From: Streptomyces sp. NRRL S-646
GTDB lineage: Bacteria > Actinomycetota > Actinomycetes > Streptomycetales > Streptomycetaceae
Reading direction: 5' to 3'
DNA: 64,000 nt
Assembly: GCF_000720765.1 (NCBI RefSeq)
Contig: NZ_JODC01000003.1
Coordinates: 1 to 64,000 of the forward strand
Of this stretch, positions 41,132-50,272 are shown one piece after another. Positions within the stretch are counted from its first letter, which is position 1, and every line of letters begins with the position of its first letter. The position numbers and the translations under genes were made by a program. Under the pieces are notes generated by a model. It saw only the letters and a list, made by a program, of their open reading frames with translations. It searched no databases and was not told the origin of the DNA.

Positions 41132-42190
41132 TCAGGCCAGACCGAGGCGCTCGGCCGCCGTCACCGCGTCGACCGGGACGGTGACGGGCTGCGGGGCGCC
41201 GGCGACGGCCCAGTCGGGGTCCTTCAGGCCGTTTCCGGTGACCGTGCACACGATCTTCTGGCCCGGGTCGACCTTGCCCTGCTCGGCGGCCTTCAGCAGA
41301 CCGGCGACGGACGCGGCGGACGCCGGCTCGACGAAAACGCCCTCCTGCGCGGCCAACAGCCGGTAGGCGCGCAGGATCTCACGGTCCGTCACCTCGTCGA
41401 TGAAACCGCCGGACTCGTCCCGCGCGGCGAGCGCGTACTGCCACGACGCCGGGTTGCCGATGCGGATCGCGGTGGCGATGGTCGACGGGTCCTTGACGAT
41501 CTCGCCGCGCACGATGGGCGCGGAGCCGGAGGCCTGGAAGCCCCACATGCGCGGGGTGTGCGTGGCGACGCCGTCGGCGGCGTACTCCTTGTAGCCCTTC
41601 CAGTACGCGGTGATGTTGCCCGCGTTGCCGACCGGGAGGACGTGGATGTCCGGGGCGTCGCCGAGCATGTCGACGATCTCGAAGGAGGCCGTCTTCTGGC
41701 CCTCGATGCGCACCGGGTTGACCGAATTCACCAGCGCCACGGGGTAGTTGTCGCTCAGCGCGCGGGCCAGGGTGAGGCAGTCGTCGAAGTTTCCGTCGAC
41801 CTGGAGGATCTTGGCGCCGTGCACGAGCGCCTGGCCCATCTTGCCGAGCGCGATCTTGCCCTGCGGGACGAGAACGGCCGAAACCATGCCGGCCCGCACG
41901 GCGTACGCGGCGGCGGAGGCGGACGTGTTGCCGGTGGAGGCGCAGATGACGGCCTTCGCGCCCTCCTCCTTGGCCCTGGTGATGGCCATGGTCATGCCGC
42001 GGTCCTTGAAGGACCCGGTGGGGTTCGCACCCTCCACCTTGAGGTGGACCTCGCAGCCCGTGCGCTCGGAGAGCACCTGCGCGGGCACGAGGGGCGTGCC
42101 GCCCTCGCGGAGCGTCACGACCGGCGTGGTGTCGGATACCGGCAGCCTGTCCCGGTACTCCTCGATGATTCCGCGCCACTGGTGGGTCAT
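41132..42190 (-). CDS. thrC: threonine synthase
   Basis: 352 aa PLP enzyme of the short ThrC type. PLP Lys in [14 protein letters not shown], phosphate-binding glycine loop VGNAGNIT, and conserved [13 protein letters not shown]. It converts O-phosphohomoserine to threonine. It begins 6 bp after hom ends, so the two are co-transcribed (hom-thrC-thrB order). Confidence 0.97.
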   Translation of the reverse strand: MTHQWRGIIEEYRDRLPVSDTTPVVTLREGGTPLVPAQVLSERTGCEVHLKVEGANPTGSFKDRGMTMAITRAKEEGAKAVICASTGNTSASAAAYAVRAGMVSAVLVPQGKIALGKMGQALVHGAKILQVDGNFDDCLTLARALSDNYPVALVNSVNPVRIEGQKTASFEIVDMLGDAPDIHVLPVGNAGNITAYWKGYKEYAADGVATHTPRMWGFQASGSAPIVRGEIVKDPSTIATAIRIGNPASWQYALAARDESGGFIDEVTDREILRAYRLLAAQEGVFVEPASAASVAGLLKAAEQGKVDPGQKIVCTVTGNGLKDPDWAVAGAPQPVTVPVDAVTAAERLGLA

Positions 42191-42196
42191 TGCTGG

Positions 42197-43498
42197 TTAC
42201 TCTCCTTCAACCCGCATGATGCTGGCGACACCCCGCACGGTGTCGAGCTTGCGCAGCGCCTCGACGGTCCCGGTCAGGGAGGCGTCGGACGCGCGGTGGG
42301 TGACGACGACGAGCGATGCGTCGCCGTCGCCTTCTGGCCGGCCTTGCTGACGAACCGTATCGATGGACACACCGTGCTCCGCGAAGACGGTCGCCACCTG
42401 GGCGAGAACACCCGGTTTGTCCGCCACGTCGAGGCTGATGTGGTAGCGGGTGACGACGTCACCCATGCCCGACACGGGCAGCGCGGCATACGCCGACTCG
42501 CCGGGCCCCGTTGCCCCGCTGAGCCGGTTGCGGCAGACGGCGACGAGGTCGCCGAGCACGGCGGACGCGGTGGGCGCACCGCCGGCACCGGGCCCGTAGA
42601 ACATGAGCTGCCCGCTCGCGTCGGACTCGACGAACACGGCGTTGTACGCGCCGCGCACGGAGGCGAGGGGATGGCTCAGCGGAATCATGGCGGGGTGCAC
42701 GCGCGCGGTGACCGAGCCGCCGTCCTGGGCCCGCTCGCAGATGGCGAGCAGCTTGATGGTGCAGCCCATGTTCTTCGCCGAGGCGAAGTCGGCCGCGGTG
42801 ACCTCGGTCATCCCCTCGCGGTAGACGTCGTCGAGACGCACCCGCGAGTGGAAGGCGATGCCGGCGAGGATGGCGGCCTTGGCGGCGGCGTCGAAGCCCT
42901 CGACGTCGGCGGTGGGGTCGGCCTCGGCGTACCCGAGCGCGGTGGCCTCGTCGAGCGCCTCCTGGTACCCGGCGCCCGTGGAGTCCATCTTGTCGAGGAT
43001 GAAGTTGGTCGTCCCGTTGACGATCCCCAGCACCCGGTTGACCTTGTCGCCGGCGAGGGACTCGCGCAGCGGGCGGATCAGCGGGATGGCGCCGGCGACG
43101 GCGGCCTCGTAGTAGAGGTCCTTGGCGTGCTCCTCGGCGGCGGCGTGCAGAGCGGCGCCGTCCTGGGCGAGCAGCGCCTTGTTGGCGGAGACGACGGACG
43201 CGCCGTGCTCGAAGGCGGTGGTGATGAGGGAGCGGGCGGGCTCGATGCCGCCGATGACCTCGACCACGACGTCGATGTCGCCACGTTTGACGAGCGCGGT
43301 GGCGTCGGTGGTGACGAGGCTCGGGTCGATGCCCTCACGGACCCGGTCGGGCCGGCGCACGGCCACGCCCGCCAGTTCGACGGGCGCCCCGATCCTGGCG
43401 GCGAGGTCGTCGGCGTGCGTCGTCATGATGCGCGCCACCTCTGAGCCGACAACCCCACAGCCCAGCAGCGCCACCTTCAGCGGACGCGTACGCATCAT
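42197..43498 (-). CDS. hom: homoserine dehydrogenase
   Basis: 433 aa from MMRTRPLKVALLGCGVVGSE. N-terminal NAD(P)-binding fold (LLGCGVVGSEVA), catalytic/substrate region GIVNGTTNFILDKM and EADPTADVEGFDAAAK, and a C-terminal ACT domain (about 350-433, KPGVLAQVATVFAEHGVSI) for threonine feedback control. Common branch enzyme for threonine and methionine. Confidence 0.97.
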   Translation of the reverse strand: MMRTRPLKVALLGCGVVGSEVARIMTTHADDLAARIGAPVELAGVAVRRPDRVREGIDPSLVTTDATALVKRGDIDVVVEVIGGIEPARSLITTAFEHGASVVSANKALLAQDGAALHAAAEEHAKDLYYEAAVAGAIPLIRPLRESLAGDKVNRVLGIVNGTTNFILDKMDSTGAGYQEALDEATALGYAEADPTADVEGFDAAAKAAILAGIAFHSRVRLDDVYREGMTEVTAADFASAKNMGCTIKLLAICERAQDGGSVTARVHPAMIPLSHPLASVRGAYNAVFVESDASGQLMFYGPGAGGAPTASAVLGDLVAVCRNRLSGATGPGESAYAALPVSGMGDVVTRYHISLDVADKPGVLAQVATVFAEHGVSIDTVRQQGRPEGDGDASLVVVTHRASDASLTGTVEALRKLDTVRGVASIMRVEGE

Positions 43499-43644
43499 CC
43501 GACCTCGTTTCCTCATACCGTCTACGGTTGGACCAGTCTCACTCACCGGACGGGAGTTTCTGCCCCATGTCCGGATCGTGAGACATCTATTTCATTTGTG
43601 CAGGGGCGGAAAACAGGAGATCTTCCGCCCCGCGGGGCTCCGGG

Positions 43645-45036
43645 CTAGCCGACGTCGAGACGCAGGAGGTCCTCCTCCGTCTCGCGGCGGACGATGACAC
43701 GGGCCTCGCCGTCGTTCACGGCGACGACGGGCGGACGGAGCACGTGGTTGTAGTTGCTGGCCATGGAACGGCAGTACGCACCCGTGGCGGGCACGGCGAC
43801 GAGGTCACCCGGTGCCAGGTCGGAGGGCAGGAACGCGTCCTTCACCACGATGTCGCCGCTCTCGCAGTGCTTGCCGACGACACGGGCGAGCATGGGCTCG
43901 GCGTCGGAGGTGCGCGACACGAGCGCGACGCTGTACTCGGCGTCATAGAGCGCGGTGCGGATGTTGTCCGACATACCGCCGTCGACGGAGACGTAGGTAC
44001 GGAGGTTGTCGAGGGGCTTGATGGTGCCGACCTCGTAGAGCGTGAAGGCCGTCGGACCGACGATGGCTCGCCCGGGCTCGACGGAGATGCGCGGGGTGCG
44101 CAGCCTGGCCGACTCGCACTCCCGGGTCACGATCTCGGTGAGCGCCTTGGCGATCTCGTGCGGCTCACGGGGGTCGTCGTCGCTCGTGTACGCGATCCCG
44201 AGCCCGCCCCCGAGGTCGATCTCGGGCAGCTCGACGCCGTGCTCGTCACGGATGTCCTTGAGCAGGCCGACGACCCGGTGCGCGGCGACCTCGAAACCGG
44301 ACATGTCGAAGATCTGCGAGCCGATGTGGCTGTGGATCCCGATGAGTTCGAGCGAGTCGAGCTGGAGCGCACGGCGGACCGCTTCCGCCGCCTGCCCTCC
44401 GGCCAGCGGAATCCCGAACTTCTGGTCCTCGTGGGCGGTGGCGATGAACTCGTGGGTGTGGGCCTCGACGCCGACGGTGATACGAATCTGCACGCGCTGC
44501 CGCTTGCCGAGTTCCCGCGCGATGTGGGCGACGCGGACGATCTCCTGGAAGGAGTCGAGGACGATCCGCCCGACACCGGCCTCGATGGCCCTTGTGATTT
44601 CGTCGACCGACTTGTTGTTGCCGTGGAAGGCAATGCGGTCGGCAGGCATGCCGGCGGACAGGGCGGTGGCGAGCTCACCGCCGGAGCACACGTCCAGATT
44701 GAGCCCTTCCTCGTGCAGCCACCGAACGACGGCACGCGAAAGGAACGCCTTCCCGGCGTAGAAGACGTCGGCGTCGGCCCCGAAGGCACTGCGCCAGGCC
44801 CGCGCCCGGGCCCGGAAGTCGGCCTCGTCGAGGATGTAGGCGGGGGTGCCGTACTGCTCGGCGATGGTCTTCACATCGATACCGCCGACAGTGGTCACGC
44901 CGTCCTCGTCGCGGGTGACCGTCTGGGCCCAGACCTTGGGGTCGAGGACGTTGAGGTCGGTGGGCGGGGCGGAGTAGTGGCCCTCGGGGAGGACGTCGGC
45001 GTGACGGGGCCCGGCGGGGTGTGCAGAACGGCTCAT
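43645..45036 (-). CDS. lysA: diaminopimelate decarboxylase
   Basis: 463 aa fold-III PLP decarboxylase. PLP Lys K96 in FYAGKAFLSRAV, HGNNKS, GVGRIVLDS, GIHSHIGSQIFD, LGGGLGIAYT, EPGRAIVGPTAF, and the C-terminal EPMLARVVGKHCESGD with the catalytic Cys. Final step of lysine synthesis. It lies 16 bp after the ArgRS-like gene, the argS-lysA arrangement of actinobacteria. Confidence 0.97.
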   Translation of the reverse strand: MSRSAHPAGPRHADVLPEGHYSAPPTDLNVLDPKVWAQTVTRDEDGVTTVGGIDVKTIAEQYGTPAYILDEADFRARARAWRSAFGADADVFYAGKAFLSRAVVRWLHEEGLNLDVCSGGELATALSAGMPADRIAFHGNNKSVDEITRAIEAGVGRIVLDSFQEIVRVAHIARELGKRQRVQIRITVGVEAHTHEFIATAHEDQKFGIPLAGGQAAEAVRRALQLDSLELIGIHSHIGSQIFDMSGFEVAAHRVVGLLKDIRDEHGVELPEIDLGGGLGIAYTSDDDPREPHEIAKALTEIVTRECESARLRTPRISVEPGRAIVGPTAFTLYEVGTIKPLDNLRTYVSVDGGMSDNIRTALYDAEYSVALVSRTSDAEPMLARVVGKHCESGDIVVKDAFLPSDLAPGDLVAVPATGAYCRSMASNYNHVLRPPVVAVNDGEARVIVRRETEEDLLRLDVG

Positions 45037-45052
45037 CTTCTTTGCTGGCTCT

Positions 45053-46039
45053 CTAGAGGTGTTGGGGTGCGTCGATGCCGAGCAGGGACAGGCCGCCGGC
45101 CAGCACCGCCCCGGCGGCTTCGGCGAGCGCGAGCCGGGCACGGTGGGCGGCCGAGGGTTTCTCGTCGCCGCGCGGCAGCACCACGGGAAGGACGGCGAGA
45201 ACGGCGTCGGCGAGGGTGACGAGGTGCCGGGCGAGGCTGTCGGGCGTGCGCTGTGCAGCCGCGCGGGCGAGAACGCGGGGGTGATCGGCGAGGACGGCGA
45301 GCAGGGCGCCCACGTCCTCTTGTACGTGCTCTACGTCTCCGGGCTCGGGGGTGAAGCCCAGGTCGGCGGCGTTACGGCTGAGGGCCCGGGTGCGGGCGTG
45401 GGCGTAACGGACACGGAAGAGAGGGTTGCTCTCGCGCTGGACCAGATGATCGGCGGTGATACGGGGCCGGTGGTGGGCGGCGGGATGCAGAAGCGCCCAG
45501 CGAGCGGCATCGGGGCCGAGGAGGGCGGGGTCGTCGGGGGCCGGGACGGGCCGGAGGTTCACCGGCTCGCCGTGGTCGACCTCGACGCGGCCGCCCTGGG
45601 AAGCGACGATGCGCACGAGGGCGTCCGCGACGACTTCCGCCCGGACCTCGTACGGGATACGCAGCTCGACGACCTGCCCGGCGAGGGCGTCACTGTGACC
45701 GTACGCCGTGCCGTCCCGGAGAATCTCGCGCGTCAGGGCCGCAGCGGTCGCCCCTGCCCCCTGCAGGCTGATGTTGATGAACCCCGGCCCGGTGACGACG
45801 ACGTCCGCGACGCCGTCCGTCCGGGCGAGGTGCTGCTGCAGGATCTCGGCAACACGCCGGGGCGGCTGCCCGGCGGGCCGTGCGAGCTGCAGGGCGATGT
45901 TGGTGGCGTAGTCGCCACAGCCACCCGGCCCGGGCGGCACCACAACGGCCCGTTGCGGCACGGCCACGCTCAGCTCCCCCTCGTCGACAGCACGACGCAC
46001 CGCGCGCAGCACGGTACGGGAGAGCTCGACGGGGGTCAC
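45053..46039 (-). CDS. ArgRS-like protein lacking the class I catalytic domain (DALR domain)
   Basis: 328 aa, GTG start (VTPVELSRTVLRAV) with no clear ribosome-binding site, possibly leaderless. Residues about 1-110 match the ArgRS N-terminal additional domain (GCGDYATNIALQLA, VTGPGFINISLQG). About 180-320 match the helical end of ArgRS with its DALR anticodon-binding domain (LVQRESNPLFRVRYAHARTR onward). The catalytic core between them is collapsed to about 70 residues with neither HIGH nor KMSKS. It therefore cannot charge tRNA by the known mechanism. Upstream of lysA, where argS lies in other actinobacteria, and 1 kb from tRNA-Arg. Confidence 0.85.
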   Translation of the reverse strand: MTPVELSRTVLRAVRRAVDEGELSVAVPQRAVVVPPGPGGCGDYATNIALQLARPAGQPPRRVAEILQQHLARTDGVADVVVTGPGFINISLQGAGATAAALTREILRDGTAYGHSDALAGQVVELRIPYEVRAEVVADALVRIVASQGGRVEVDHGEPVNLRPVPAPDDPALLGPDAARWALLHPAAHHRPRITADHLVQRESNPLFRVRYAHARTRALSRNAADLGFTPEPGDVEHVQEDVGALLAVLADHPRVLARAAAQRTPDSLARHLVTLADAVLAVLPVVLPRGDEKPSAAHRARLALAEAAGAVLAGGLSLLGIDAPQHL

Positions 46040-46139
46040 GGCACAAGCGTATGGGAGGAGGGGGGTGGGTAGGCGAGTCGGTTTGGGCGGGGGTCCGGGA
46101 TGTGGACAGGGCGCTTGGACGGGAGGGCGTGCGCCCGGA

Positions 46140-46610
46140 TCAGCCGCCGGCCCGCCCGGCCCGCTCGGCCTCACCGAACCCGAGAACACTCCCGAGCCCG
46201 GCCTCACCGCCCTCTCCCCTGCCTCTCCCGCTCCTCCTTCGCTCGATCAACTGCTTTACGAGACACACGAGTTCGGCAGGCTCGAAGGGCTTGGCAAGAA
46301 AGGCGTCGACCCCCACGTCCAGCCCGGTCTCGACCTCGTACGAGGTGCATGCGCTGACGATGGCAAGGGGAAGGTCACGGGTCAGCGGATCGGAACGAAG
46401 CCGGGAGGCGGTCCGCAGCCCGTCGAGTCGAGGCATGACCACATCAAGGGTCACGACGTCGGGCCGCACCCGATGAACGACATCCAGACACTCGGCACCG
46501 TCAGCCGCGGTCACCACCTCGAAACCCTCCAGCTCGAGATTGACCCTGATCAGCTGCCGGATGACCTTGTTGTCGTCCACAACAAGCACCCGGCCCGACG
46601 CGCCTGGCAC
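46140..46610 (-). CDS. single-domain response regulator (CheY-like)
   Basis: 156 aa from a GTG (VPGASGRVLVVDDNKVIR). A complete receiver domain: acidic pair VVDDNK, phospho-Asp in VVTLDVVMPRLDG, Ser switch IVSACTS and Lys in FLAKPFEP. It ends in a basic, glycine-rich tail of about 30 residues with no output domain. No kinase is next to it. The upstream frame through the 32-bp repeats is not considered coding. Confidence 0.82.
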   Translation of the reverse strand: MPGASGRVLVVDDNKVIRQLIRVNLELEGFEVVTAADGAECLDVVHRVRPDVVTLDVVMPRLDGLRTASRLRSDPLTRDLPLAIVSACTSYEVETGLDVGVDAFLAKPFEPAELVCLVKQLIERRRSGRGRGEGGEAGLGSVLGFGEAERAGRAGG

Positions 46611-46656
46611 AACTCGAGAGTAGGTCCGGACCGGCCACCGCGTCCGGGTTTTCCCT

Positions 46657-46815
46657 ACTTCTGGCCCTTGCGGGGGACGGGGCTCCGCACTTCTGGTCCT
46701 TGCGGGGGACGGGACTCCACGCTTCTGGCCCTTGCGGGGGGCGGGACTCCACGCTTCTGGCCCTTGCGGGGGACGAGACTCCGCACCTCTGGTCTTTGCG
46801 GGGGGACGGACTTCC
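46657..46815. repeat. 32-bp tandem repeat, five copies
   Basis: Copies start at 46657, 46689, 46721, 46753 and 46785, an exact 32-bp period. The shared core is CTTCTGGCCCTTGCGGGGGA, with GACTCC-type ends. The last copy is the most diverged. Units abut with no spacers, so this is not a CRISPR. It lies between the receiver-protein gene start and tRNA-Arg, where it may form part of a leader or an expansion-prone noncoding array. Confidence 0.9.
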
Positions 46816-46999
46816 GGCCATGCAGACGGATGCGGCTTTCGGCGGCAGGGGCGGGGTTGACGGCAGGGCAACAGCGGGCGCCACTGGGCGGTGCGGCGCG
46901 GGACGGTACTCCGGGAGGGGGCCGCTAAACCCGTTCATGAACACCCTGGATCAGCTGGTAGGGTTCTACCCGTCGCCGCGCACGCAGCGCAGCGGACAC

Positions 47000-47071
47000 G
47001 CCCCCGTAGCTCAGGGGATAGAGCAACGGCCTCCGGAGCCGTGTGCGCAGGTTCGAATCCTGCCGGGGGCA
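47000..47071 (+). tRNA. tRNA-Arg (anticodon CCG)
   Basis: 72-nt cloverleaf. The acceptor stem GCCCCCG (47000-47006) pairs with CGGGGGC (47064-47070), with discriminator A. The D-arm holds GCTC...GAGC. The anticodon arm ACGGC-CTCCGGA-GCCGT has anticodon CCG, reading CGG. The T-arm has GTTCGAATC. CCA is not encoded. Core synteny stops just after it, and the following 17 kb looks acquired, so it is a plausible integration site. Confidence 0.96.
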
Positions 47072-47080
47072 CCGGAAATC

Positions 47081-47116
47081 AAGGCCCTGACCAGCGGAAA
47101 CGCCGGTCAGGGCCTT
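47081..47116 (+). terminator. tRNA-Arg terminator
   Basis: AAGGCCCTGACC (47081-47092) pairs with GGTCAGGGCCTT (47105-47116). An inner GCG-GAAA-CGC extends the stem with a tetraloop, and TTTCTT follows. A Rho-independent terminator nine bases after the tRNA. Confidence 0.85.
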
Positions 47117-47536
47117 TCTTGTGCATGCCAAAACAGCAACGGCCAAGTAAGCCATGTGCACTCACGAGCCCACGCATTCCGACCTGGGATTTTGGCGCAC
47201 CGGTCGACCGAAATCCCAATTGTCCGATCCCGTGACATCGCTCCCTGCGGGGTATGCGCGGGACGGAGGCGTCTAAATCGGGGTTCCTGGAGCCACGACC
47301 CGCTTGTGAGCTGCATGTTTGCGGCCAGGGAAGCGAACAAGGCAGACGTCTGAGCAGGCCGTTCCACTTTCCTGAGCCGAGGGGTCAGAGCCTGCTGAAA
47401 CCGGGGTACCTCACGGGCTTCAGATCTAGTGGAGCGCCGCGCTCCTCGGCACCAGCGGAAAGCTCCTGCTGGCCAGAGGCTTTCCCGCCTCATGCTGGAG
47501 ACAACCGCGGAACTGCCTATATCGCGTCGCAGACGA
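47117..47536. other. 420-bp non-coding junction between tRNA-Arg and the pPIWI-RE operon
   Basis: No frame here shows Streptomyces codon bias, a credible start with ribosome-binding site, or a recognisable domain. An 8-bp inverted repeat TGGGATTT (47185-47192) / AAATCCCA (47211-47218) encloses the palindrome CGGTCGACCG. The region must hold the end of the pPIWI-RE transcript and possibly the left edge of the acquired segment. Confidence 0.5.
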
Positions 47537-50272
47537 CTATTGAGAGTCCTGCTCGGCTACCGGAGCCGGGGCCACGGCAAGAGGTAGGAAGTACTCCTCG
47601 GCCAGCTTCGCGAGGTGTAGCGGGAGGGGCCGGGAGAGCGGGTGGTACTCATCATGGAAGCGCAGCTGATGGGCGGCCGCTGCAACCACGGCGGGCCGGT
47701 CCGGGGCTATACCGGCGCGCCCTGCGGCCGCCAGAGCCGACTCGGACAGGCAGCCGAGCACGGTGAGTTCCAGAGCCTGCGGGTTCCAGGCGGTGGCTGC
47801 GGGGCCGTGTGGCCAATCCTTGTGGGGCACCAGCTTGCGCAGGTCATTCCGCACCGTGCCCGCAGTGGGCGGCTTGCCGACGGTACTGATGAACACCCGA
47901 TCGTCCGGGCCCGCGCCCTGTGCCGCCCACAGACCGGCGGAGAACCCTGGCGTCTCCTCATCGGTCTCGGCAGGTGCGTACCACTGGGGTGTCTCGCCAC
48001 GGCTGTTGGCGTCCCGAAGCAGCACCATCCGCAGGTCCCTTCCGAAGAGCGCGAGCCGGGCGGGCGGCTCGCCATGGAACGTGACCATGTCTCTGCGCAA
48101 CTGGCCGTTGTTGAGGCCGGGCCAAGCCTCACGCAGGTTGCCGCTGTTCGCCAGCAGTAGGGTCGGCCGGTCGCGCACCTGGTAGAGCAGCGACCTGATC
48201 TGGCGCTCGACCTCGTCGCGCCGCTCCTCGGTAGTCGAGGCAAATCGGCCTGATCGGGTGCGCGTTGCGGTGGCATCCGCCACGGCGCCATCGGTGGCAA
48301 GGGTGAGCAGCAGTTGGGCGTAAGGTACCCATTTCTTACGGGCGTCGTCCCACCCTCGTACGGGGTGCACCGGATCGTGTGGGCGGATCCGGAGAGCGAC
48401 CAGGCGCTGTCCGGCCTGCCGCGTCGGTCCGTTGGCCTTTCGCCGGACCTGCCAGAGCGCAAGGTATTGGAGGTCGTCTGCCACTGCCTCGTCCAGCCGC
48501 TGATCCGGCGGGACCACGGCCCCGAGCTGGCGCATCCCGTCAGCCAGGGCGGACCGGGCACGCAGAGCCACAGCTCCGTCGGAGTCCTCCGGTACGACGA
48601 TAAACTGGCTGACCCGCCGGGCTGCGGCGCAGCCGTGCCGCAGTGCCGACTTGGGGTCGGAGTCCTGTACTGAGAACCGATCGGGGCCCAGCGTCTCTAC
48701 GATCGCCAGCCCCACCGGACTGGTTCGAGGGCCAAGCTGGGCAGCTGTCAGCGCGGCCCGCTCCCGCACGGCCTCGGCCAGTGCCTGGGCTCGCGACCGG
48801 CCGGATTTCCGGACGACCAACAACGGGGCGCCCAGGGCACCAAGTGGCCGGGCACGGAGCACAACGTGCAGGTCTCCGTCCTGCCACTCATAGTCGCCTT
48901 CCACTCCGCCAGAGCCGGTCGGAAGTCCCAACCACTCGCGAAGCATCGCGATCAACTCGTCGCGGGTTTCCTCGGTCTGCCAGAGCACGTCTATCAGCAG
49001 CGGCTGCCCGCCGAGTGCCGCGCGCACCGCGTCGCGCCGGGCTTGCACGCGCCGTCGGGAGCGCACCTCCTGCTTCTCCAGATCCTTCGTCGCAGAGGTG
49101 GGCAGCAGGGCGGGCTTGGCCTTCCGATGCGCGCGTTCCAGGTCGGGCACTCGACGCAGGACTGGGTGGAGACTCTCCTCAAACCACTGATCGAGGAGCG
49201 AACGTTCGAGTGGCATAAGTCCGGTGCCGACGCCGTGCCGGCCCATCGCCGTGCTGTGCAGGATGCCTGCGGCAACTCCGTCGCGGCCCTCGATCCAGTC
49301 CACCGGTTCGGTGATCAACTCGGTCGGCTTGGGGTAGGCCCGAAGCACGTCGAGTTCGGGCAGCAGGTCGACCAGGCTATGCCGGCTCCAGGACAGCATG
49401 CCCAGGCCACGGTCGAAGGCCAGGGAGTTGGCAGTCAGCCGTCGGCGCGAACCGTCGGCCCCAGACCAGGGCAGAGGTGCGTCGAGCAGGGCAGTCGCAC
49501 CTCGGCCCTCCGGCAGCCGGACGGGCGATCCGGTGGCCCAGCGGCGGATCCCGTAGGAGACGTGCACCCTGAATCTCGCGGCGAACGGCACTGTCTGGAC
49601 GGTGATGGTCACCAGACCCGAGTAGTACCAGGTGCTTTTCCCTCGGGTGTATGTCCGTGGCGGCCAGCTGACCAGCTCGACGCCCTGGTCGCGGATGACC
49701 AGCCGGAAGGAGAGGTCGACGCCGTTGAGGTGGAGAGGGCGAGCAGCGAGCCTGGCGCCGATCCACTCGGGCAGCAGGTGGTAGAGCCTCCGGTCGGGTT
49801 GGGCCGTGCCTCCCGGGGAGGGCTCCGCTGCGGTGAGGTCCAAGGACTCGTGCCGCCACTGTGGGGTGTGCCGGTCGATCAAAGCCAGTGCCCGATCCAG
49901 GGCCGCTTGGTGGTCGGCCGCACGCTCGGCATCGGAATCGGTGCTGGGCGGCAGGGTCATCACCCACGAGACCAACAACGGGGCGACCAGTTCGGCCGGC
50001 ATCTCCTCGGACGCGTAGAACCAGGGTGACTCGGCACTGTTTCCGGCTCCCCGCCCAGTGGCCACCAGGCCCGGGGCTGTGGCCCGAAGTAGGTCGTTGA
50101 GCTTGCTGATCGGCAGGCCCACCGGTTGTTCCCGGCGACGCCACCGTCGCCGGTAGAGGTCCATGAACTCGGTCCGCCATTCCTCTGGAAAACTGATCAC
50201 GCGATATTGCTCGGTCCAGGCTCCGGCCTGCGGGTCCGGTTCATAGGCGGTGGTGCTGATCAGGCGGTGCAT
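47537..50272 (-). CDS. pPIWI-RE family prokaryotic PIWI/Argonaute-like protein
   Basis: 911 aa from MHRLISTTAYEPDPQ. The start overlaps the helicase stop by 13 bp. An N-terminal X-type module covers roughly the first 350 residues, a MID-like region about 400-560, and a C-terminal RNase H-like PIWI domain follows. Signature stretches are DSDPKSALRHGCA near residue 540, RGWDDARKKWVPYAQLLL, PTLLLANSGNLREAWPGL, MVLLRDANSRGETPQWYA near 760 (the conserved R and E of the name), WNPQALELTV and RPLPLHLAKLAEEY near the end. pPIWI-RE proteins are proposed to act in nucleic-acid-guided (RNA/DNA hybrid or R-loop) defence. Whether its RNase H site is active cannot be settled by eye. Last gene of the operon. 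Confidence 0.87.
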   Translation of the reverse strand: MHRLISTTAYEPDPQAGAWTEQYRVISFPEEWRTEFMDLYRRRWRRREQPVGLPISKLNDLLRATAPGLVATGRGAGNSAESPWFYASEEMPAELVAPLLVSWVMTLPPSTDSDAERAADHQAALDRALALIDRHTPQWRHESLDLTAAEPSPGGTAQPDRRLYHLLPEWIGARLAARPLHLNGVDLSFRLVIRDQGVELVSWPPRTYTRGKSTWYYSGLVTITVQTVPFAARFRVHVSYGIRRWATGSPVRLPEGRGATALLDAPLPWSGADGSRRRLTANSLAFDRGLGMLSWSRHSLVDLLPELDVLRAYPKPTELITEPVDWIEGRDGVAAGILHSTAMGRHGVGTGLMPLERSLLDQWFEESLHPVLRRVPDLERAHRKAKPALLPTSATKDLEKQEVRSRRRVQARRDAVRAALGGQPLLIDVLWQTEETRDELIAMLREWLGLPTGSGGVEGDYEWQDGDLHVVLRARPLGALGAPLLVVRKSGRSRAQALAEAVRERAALTAAQLGPRTSPVGLAIVETLGPDRFSVQDSDPKSALRHGCAAARRVSQFIVVPEDSDGAVALRARSALADGMRQLGAVVPPDQRLDEAVADDLQYLALWQVRRKANGPTRQAGQRLVALRIRPHDPVHPVRGWDDARKKWVPYAQLLLTLATDGAVADATATRTRSGRFASTTEERRDEVERQIRSLLYQVRDRPTLLLANSGNLREAWPGLNNGQLRRDMVTFHGEPPARLALFGRDLRMVLLRDANSRGETPQWYAPAETDEETPGFSAGLWAAQGAGPDDRVFISTVGKPPTAGTVRNDLRKLVPHKDWPHGPAATAWNPQALELTVLGCLSESALAAAGRAGIAPDRPAVVAAAAHQLRFHDEYHPLSRPLPLHLAKLAEEYFLPLAVAPAPVAEQDSQ

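Noticed and set aside
40872..45052. Riboswitch or T-box control of thrB, thrC, hom or lysA
   Set aside because: The gaps upstream of these genes (6-260 bp) show no lysine riboswitch or T-box features that I can recognise.
46657..46815. The 32-bp repeats as a CRISPR array
   Set aside because: Units are directly adjacent without unique spacers, and no cas gene is in the window.
46611..46871. N-terminal extension of the receiver protein through the 32-bp repeats
   Set aside because: The extension translates the repeat array into Pro/Arg-rich sequence. The conserved receiver begins right after the GTG at 46610.
47107..47766. Two open frames (one per strand) in the junction after tRNA-Arg
   Set aside because: No third-position GC bias, no ribosome-binding site, no recognisable motif; one runs into the pPIWI-RE gene on the opposite strand. 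Treated as non-coding.
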